Positions 46,130 through 48,989 of a DNA stretch of 48,989 nucleotides are shown here, piece by piece. The position numbers and the translations under genes were made by a program. Position 1 is the first letter of the stretch, and every line of letters begins with the position of its first letter. The notes under the pieces were generated by a model. The model made no database searches. It saw only the letters and a program-made list of their open reading frames with translations, and was not told the origin of the DNA. Source of the stretch: Erysipelotrichales bacterium (GTDB lineage Bacteria; Bacillota_I; Bacilli_A; RFN20; CAG-826); assembly GCA_022508535.1 (NCBI GenBank), contig JAFLUZ010000014.1:1-48989 (forward strand), given 5' to 3'.

Positions 46130-46963
46130 TCATTTTAGAAGTTCTTCTTGAGTTAATTTGGAAAGTAATGTCATATCTTCATCAGAAATTACAAAATCTA
46201 GTTCGGAATTTTCTTTCATATATTCTTTATGCGTACTCTTTGGAAGAGGGAGCAAACCTAATTGATAGTCAAACTTAATGCAAAGTTGAGGAACAGTTAC
46301 ACCATATTTGTCTGCAATACCTTTTAAGTATTCACTCTTCAACAATCTTCCAGTTGCAACAGGCGAATATGCTTCAACTAAAATATCATTTTCTTTACAA
46401 AATTCGATTGTATCTTTTTCAATATATCCAATAAATGCTGGTATTTGGTTTACCATTGGTTTTATTTCACAGTTATCTAAAATATTCTTAACATCCGCAA
46501 CATTAAAATTTGAAACACCAATTGCCTTTACTAAATCCTTTTTATAAAATTCTTCCATTGCCTTCCATACTTCTAAATTTTCTTTAAAATATGGCTTTCT
46601 ATTTGGACCCATTTCTGGCCATGGTGCTGGTGCGTGAATCAATAATAAATCAATATATCCAAGATCCAGTTTTCTTAAAGATTCTTTTATTATTTCTACC
46701 GCTTCTTTATAGTTTTTTATACTTGCCGGCACTTTAGTTGTTACAAAAAGTGAATCTCTACTAATATTTAGTTCTTTAATAGCTCTACCTACTCCTTCTT
46801 CATTCTGATAGTCAGATGCAGAGTCGATATGGCGATATCCGAGATCATAGGCATCTTTCACACATCTTACTACTGTTTCATTATCAATTTGCCATGTTCC
46901 CAAAGCAATCGATGGAATTTCTACTCCATTATTAAGCATCATTTTTTCTTTTAAAATATTCAT
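46130..46963 (-). CDS. Aldo/keto reductase
   Basis: The 277-residue NADPH-dependent TIM-barrel enzyme has the catalytic tetrad Asp47, Tyr52 (RHIDSASDYQNEEGVG), Lys77 (TTKVP) and His110 (LLIHAP). The cofactor segment near the end is PLPKSTHKEYMKEN. It resembles the YvgN/DkgA-like enzymes that reduce small aldehydes; the true substrate cannot be named. It is 68 bases upstream of argS, and the two may be transcribed together, but there is no obvious functional link. Confidence 0.93.
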   Translation of the reverse strand: MNILKEKMMLNNGVEIPSIALGTWQIDNETVVRCVKDAYDLGYRHIDSASDYQNEEGVGRAIKELNISRDSLFVTTKVPASIKNYKEAVEIIKESLRKLDLGYIDLLLIHAPAPWPEMGPNRKPYFKENLEVWKAMEEFYKKDLVKAIGVSNFNVADVKNILDNCEIKPMVNQIPAFIGYIEKDTIEFCKENDILVEAYSPVATGRLLKSEYLKGIADKYGVTVPQLCIKFDYQLGLLPLPKSTHKEYMKENSELDFVISDEDMTLLSKLTQEELLK

Positions 46964-47010
46964 AACACATTTCTCCTTTATTTATGCATTTTTCTAAATA
47001 TTATATAAAT

Positions 47011-47421
47011 TTATTCATTATATATAATCTCAAACATTTGCTCTATACTGATTTTATCAGTAGATTCAAGCGTTTTATTACTATTAGGATGTATAGTATA
47101 TAGTCTATCGTTAACTGCATAAAAAGTTCCAACCGAACTATAACTATTAATGTATACAATAAATCTATAATCCCAGTCATTTTGATCATATAGTTTGACA
47201 TCATCTACTACTTTATATGTCGTATTAATTATTTCTAAAATTGGTTCATAATTCTTCAAATTTGGCCACCATGTAGTAATCATAGATTTATAACTATATT
47301 CTATACCTGTTATTTCTTCTGGTTTATGTTGTGTAACATCTATAAATGTGTATTTTGTTAGATTACAACTACATAATAATCCAAACAATGTAGATAACAC
47401 CAAAAAGGATTTTATTTTCAT
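47011..47421 (-). CDS. Small lipoprotein, unknown function
   Basis: The 136-residue product has a lipoprotein signal ending LLCSC (Cys19 as the lipidated residue, with Cys17 nearby). The mature part is tyrosine- and asparagine-rich and would lie outside the membrane. The ATG at 47421 is preferred; the frame opens at 47457. It does not share the WHINTLELADEYF motif of the lipoproteins at 25033 and 26370. It starts 29 bases after the ATPase gene ends and may be in its operon. Confidence 0.75.
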   Translation of the reverse strand: MKIKSFLVLSTLFGLLCSCNLTKYTFIDVTQHKPEEITGIEYSYKSMITTWWPNLKNYEPILEIINTTYKVVDDVKLYDQNDWDYRFIVYINSYSSVGTFYAVNDRLYTIHPNSNKTLESTDKISIEQMFEIIYNE

Positions 47422-47450
47422 AATATCTCCCTCCCATATTTTCGACAGTC

Positions 47451-48662
47451 TTACCAATTTTCATTTAATAAAAAATCACACAATAAGGTTATTTCTATGC
47501 CATCAATAATCCCAACGGAAAACTGATCTAATGTTATTATATACTTCGGATAATTGTCTTTAATTTGCATTAAATTATTTATCTCTCTATCTGAATCATT
47601 TGGAATTGATCTTGCCGATTGAATATATACTTTTTTATCTTGCTTTATTCCGACAAAATCAATTTCTTTTGAGTCGAGTTTGCCAACAAAAACATTATAT
47701 CCTCGTCTTCTCATTTCAAGATAAATAATATTTTCCATCATCGCCGCAACTGATTTTGGATTAAAACCAAATAAAGCATATTTGAATGATTGATCAGCTA
47801 AAAAATATTTTTCTTGTGTTTTTAAAACATTTTTTCCTTGTAAATCATATCTTTGACATTTATAAATTATAAATGCTTTTTCTAAATAAGAAATATAGTT
47901 GAAGATTGTTTCAATATCAATATTTCTACCTTCGCTCTTTAAAAAATTTTTAATTGAGTTTGCAGAAAAAGTTTTACCAACATTTTCAAATATAAATTTA
48001 ACAATCCTATCAAATAATTCTTGATTCCTTATTGAATATCTAGCCATTATATCACTCAAAACAACAGAATTATAAATGTCTTTAACAACCGCATAGTTAT
48101 CTATTTCATTTTCTATATTTATAACTATTCCTGGAAATCCTCCAATTCTAATATATTCATTTAGTGTTGTTTGCCTATTAATTAAGTTATCAGGTAAGTT
48201 TCTAAATTCAATAAATTCTTTAAATGATAATGGAAATACCATAATAGAAACATAGCGGCCTGTTAAATATGTCGAGATTTCACTAGACATTAGTTTTGAA
48301 TTGGACCCTGTCACAATTATATCTACGTTTTTTTCGTTCATCAAAGAGTTAACACATTTTTCCCAGTTATAAACTTCTTGGACTTCATCTAATAATAGAT
48401 ATTTTTTTTCATCATCCCTATCAATTAGATCAACTAAATAATTATAGAAAGAATGCCCATCTTTAATATTTTCATATTGAAATGAATCTAATTGCATATG
48501 TATAATTGAATCCTTTTTGATTCCTTTATCATCTATAAGATACTTTTCTATCATATTAAGAATTGTTGATTTTCCCGAACGTCTAACACCACTTAATATT
48601 TTTATAAATTTGGTATCGATTAGAGGTATTATTTTTTTTATATATTCATTTCTTTGTATCAT
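47451..48662 (-). CDS. AAA ATPase with DUF4143 domain
   Basis: The 403-residue product has Walker A GVRRSGKST (residues 25-33) and Walker B KYLLLDEVQ (87-95, Asp92-Glu93). A TGSNSKLMSSE sensor region follows, then a winged-helix region and a C-terminal DUF4143 domain with the SKEIDFVGIKQDKKVYIQ segment, which looks like a restriction-endonuclease fold (the D, E and K of a PD-(D/E)XK-like site are present). Members are common in gut bacteria, often near toxin-like genes, with unknown function. ATG at 48662 follows GGTGAT. Confidence 0.9.
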   Translation of the reverse strand: MIQRNEYIKKIIPLIDTKFIKILSGVRRSGKSTILNMIEKYLIDDKGIKKDSIIHMQLDSFQYENIKDGHSFYNYLVDLIDRDDEKKYLLLDEVQEVYNWEKCVNSLMNEKNVDIIVTGSNSKLMSSEISTYLTGRYVSIMVFPLSFKEFIEFRNLPDNLINRQTTLNEYIRIGGFPGIVINIENEIDNYAVVKDIYNSVVLSDIMARYSIRNQELFDRIVKFIFENVGKTFSANSIKNFLKSEGRNIDIETIFNYISYLEKAFIIYKCQRYDLQGKNVLKTQEKYFLADQSFKYALFGFNPKSVAAMMENIIYLEMRRRGYNVFVGKLDSKEIDFVGIKQDKKVYIQSARSIPNDSDREINNLMQIKDNYPKYIITLDQFSVGIIDGIEITLLCDFLLNENW

Positions 48663-48678
48663 ATTTATCACCATATAT

Positions 48679-48707
48679 AATATACCGCTAAAAACAACAT
48701 TCTACAA
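48679..48707 (-). promoter_or_regulatory. Promoter of the ATPase gene
   Basis: On the minus strand TTGTAG (48702-48707) and TATATT (48679-48684) are 17 bases apart, just before the GGTGAT ribosome binding site. Confidence 0.5.
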
Positions 48708-48763
48708 TAGTTTTTATGGTTATATCCCAAAAAAGTTTTAATTTTCATATACTTTTTAGGGTT

Positions 48764-48792
48764 TTGACACATTTTCTAAGAAAAATTATAAC
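48764..48792 (+). promoter_or_regulatory. Orphan promoter facing right
   Basis: TTGACA (48764-48769) and TATAAC (48787-48792) are 17 bases apart, the -35 being perfect. No gene on this strand follows in the remaining 190 bases. A transcript would be antisense to the partial gene at the edge and would meet the hairpin at 48855-48880. Confidence 0.45.
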
Positions 48793-48850
48793 CTTATTTG
48801 ACCTATCAAAATTAATTAGGTTAGCAATTTAATTATTTGTTTTTTATAAA

Positions 48851-48880
48851 AAAAGACATTTTAGTATTTACTAAAATGCC
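48851..48880 (-). terminator. Terminator of the gene at the right edge
   Basis: On the minus strand CATTTTAGT and ACTAAAATG form a 9 bp stem with a four-base loop, followed by GTCTTTTTTTA. The stop codon of the edge gene lies inside it. Confidence 0.75.
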
Positions 48881-48989
48881 AAATTTTTAACATTGGTGGA
48901 CTATACTCAAGCAAATCCGAACTATTAGGATTTATAGAGATGGTTCTCGCACCATCTCTATAATTAAAGTTGATTATGACTTTATCATC
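48861..48989 (-). CDS. C-terminus of a gene cut by the right edge
   Basis: Only the last 42 residues are in the window. They read FNYRDGARTISINPNSS in the middle and end LKIWHFSKY at a TAA (48861-48863). The frame is open to the edge, and a terminator overlaps the stop. Within it is a perfect 13 bp inverted repeat (48932-48963). I cannot assign a family. Confidence 0.5.
   Translation of the reverse strand, partial: DDKVIINFNYRDGARTISINPNSSDLLEYSPPMLKIWHFSKY

Overview
This window looks like chromosome from a low-GC Gram-positive bacterium of the Bacilli or Erysipelotrichia type, possibly an uncultured gut lineage. The S10-spc-alpha ribosomal operon has the Bacillus-like order, including secY-adk-map-infA-rpmJ-rpsM-rpsK-rpoA-rplQ. 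Nearly all intergenic DNA is very AT-rich, starts carry strong GGAGG-type ribosome binding sites, and secreted proteins have lipoprotein signals. TGA is used as a real stop, for example in the ATGA overlaps at 31414 and 31923, which argues against the Mycoplasma code. The species cannot be fixed from the sequence alone.

Layout. (1) 1-14690, minus strand: one long ribosomal operon from rpsJ to rplQ, driven by a promoter at 14659-14687 and a structured leader. rpmD (L30) is missing from its usual place. (2) 14773-19500, minus strand: the queuosine genes tgt-queA-queH, then add-udk. A small plus-strand gene lies between them and shares a terminator with udk. (3) 19605-19680: one tRNA-Ala gene. 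(4) 19694-24950: an accessory patch with two copies of a 128-130 bp repeat, two membrane protein genes, a frameshifted small gene, a Fic-domain protein with a 12 bp tandem repeat at its promoter, a zinc-ribbon membrane protein and an unrecognised soluble protein. A second, orphan copy of the Fic control region lies at 20047-20080. (5) 25033-28200, minus strand: three lipoproteins, two of them paralogous, and a membrane-anchored surface protein behind a near-consensus promoter.

(6) 28435-32640, plus strand: an ArsB/SLC13-type permease, asnA, a DUF2975-DUF2975-YozG regulator module with a palindrome at its promoter, and a thioesterase whose -10 lies inside a perfect 24 bp palindrome. (7) 32723-35871: two lipoproteins of the Cthe_2159 carbohydrate-binding beta-helix type. 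(8) 36002-39051: a membrane-anchored XRE regulator facing a haemolysin III gene across a 21 bp-phased repeat array, a short DegV-like fragment and a Kef-type antiporter. (9) 39193-48662, mainly minus strand: CvpA-like protein, RmuC, GalE, GAPDH, ArgS, an aldo/keto reductase, a lipoprotein and a DUF4143 ATPase. A partial gene runs off the right edge.

The conserved blocks supply translation, secretion, tRNA modification, nucleoside salvage and central carbon functions. The material between them is small regulator-and-membrane-protein modules and surface lipoproteins. The most unusual part is the Fic locus with its duplicated control region. I found no CRISPR array, rRNA, complete insertion sequence or prophage.
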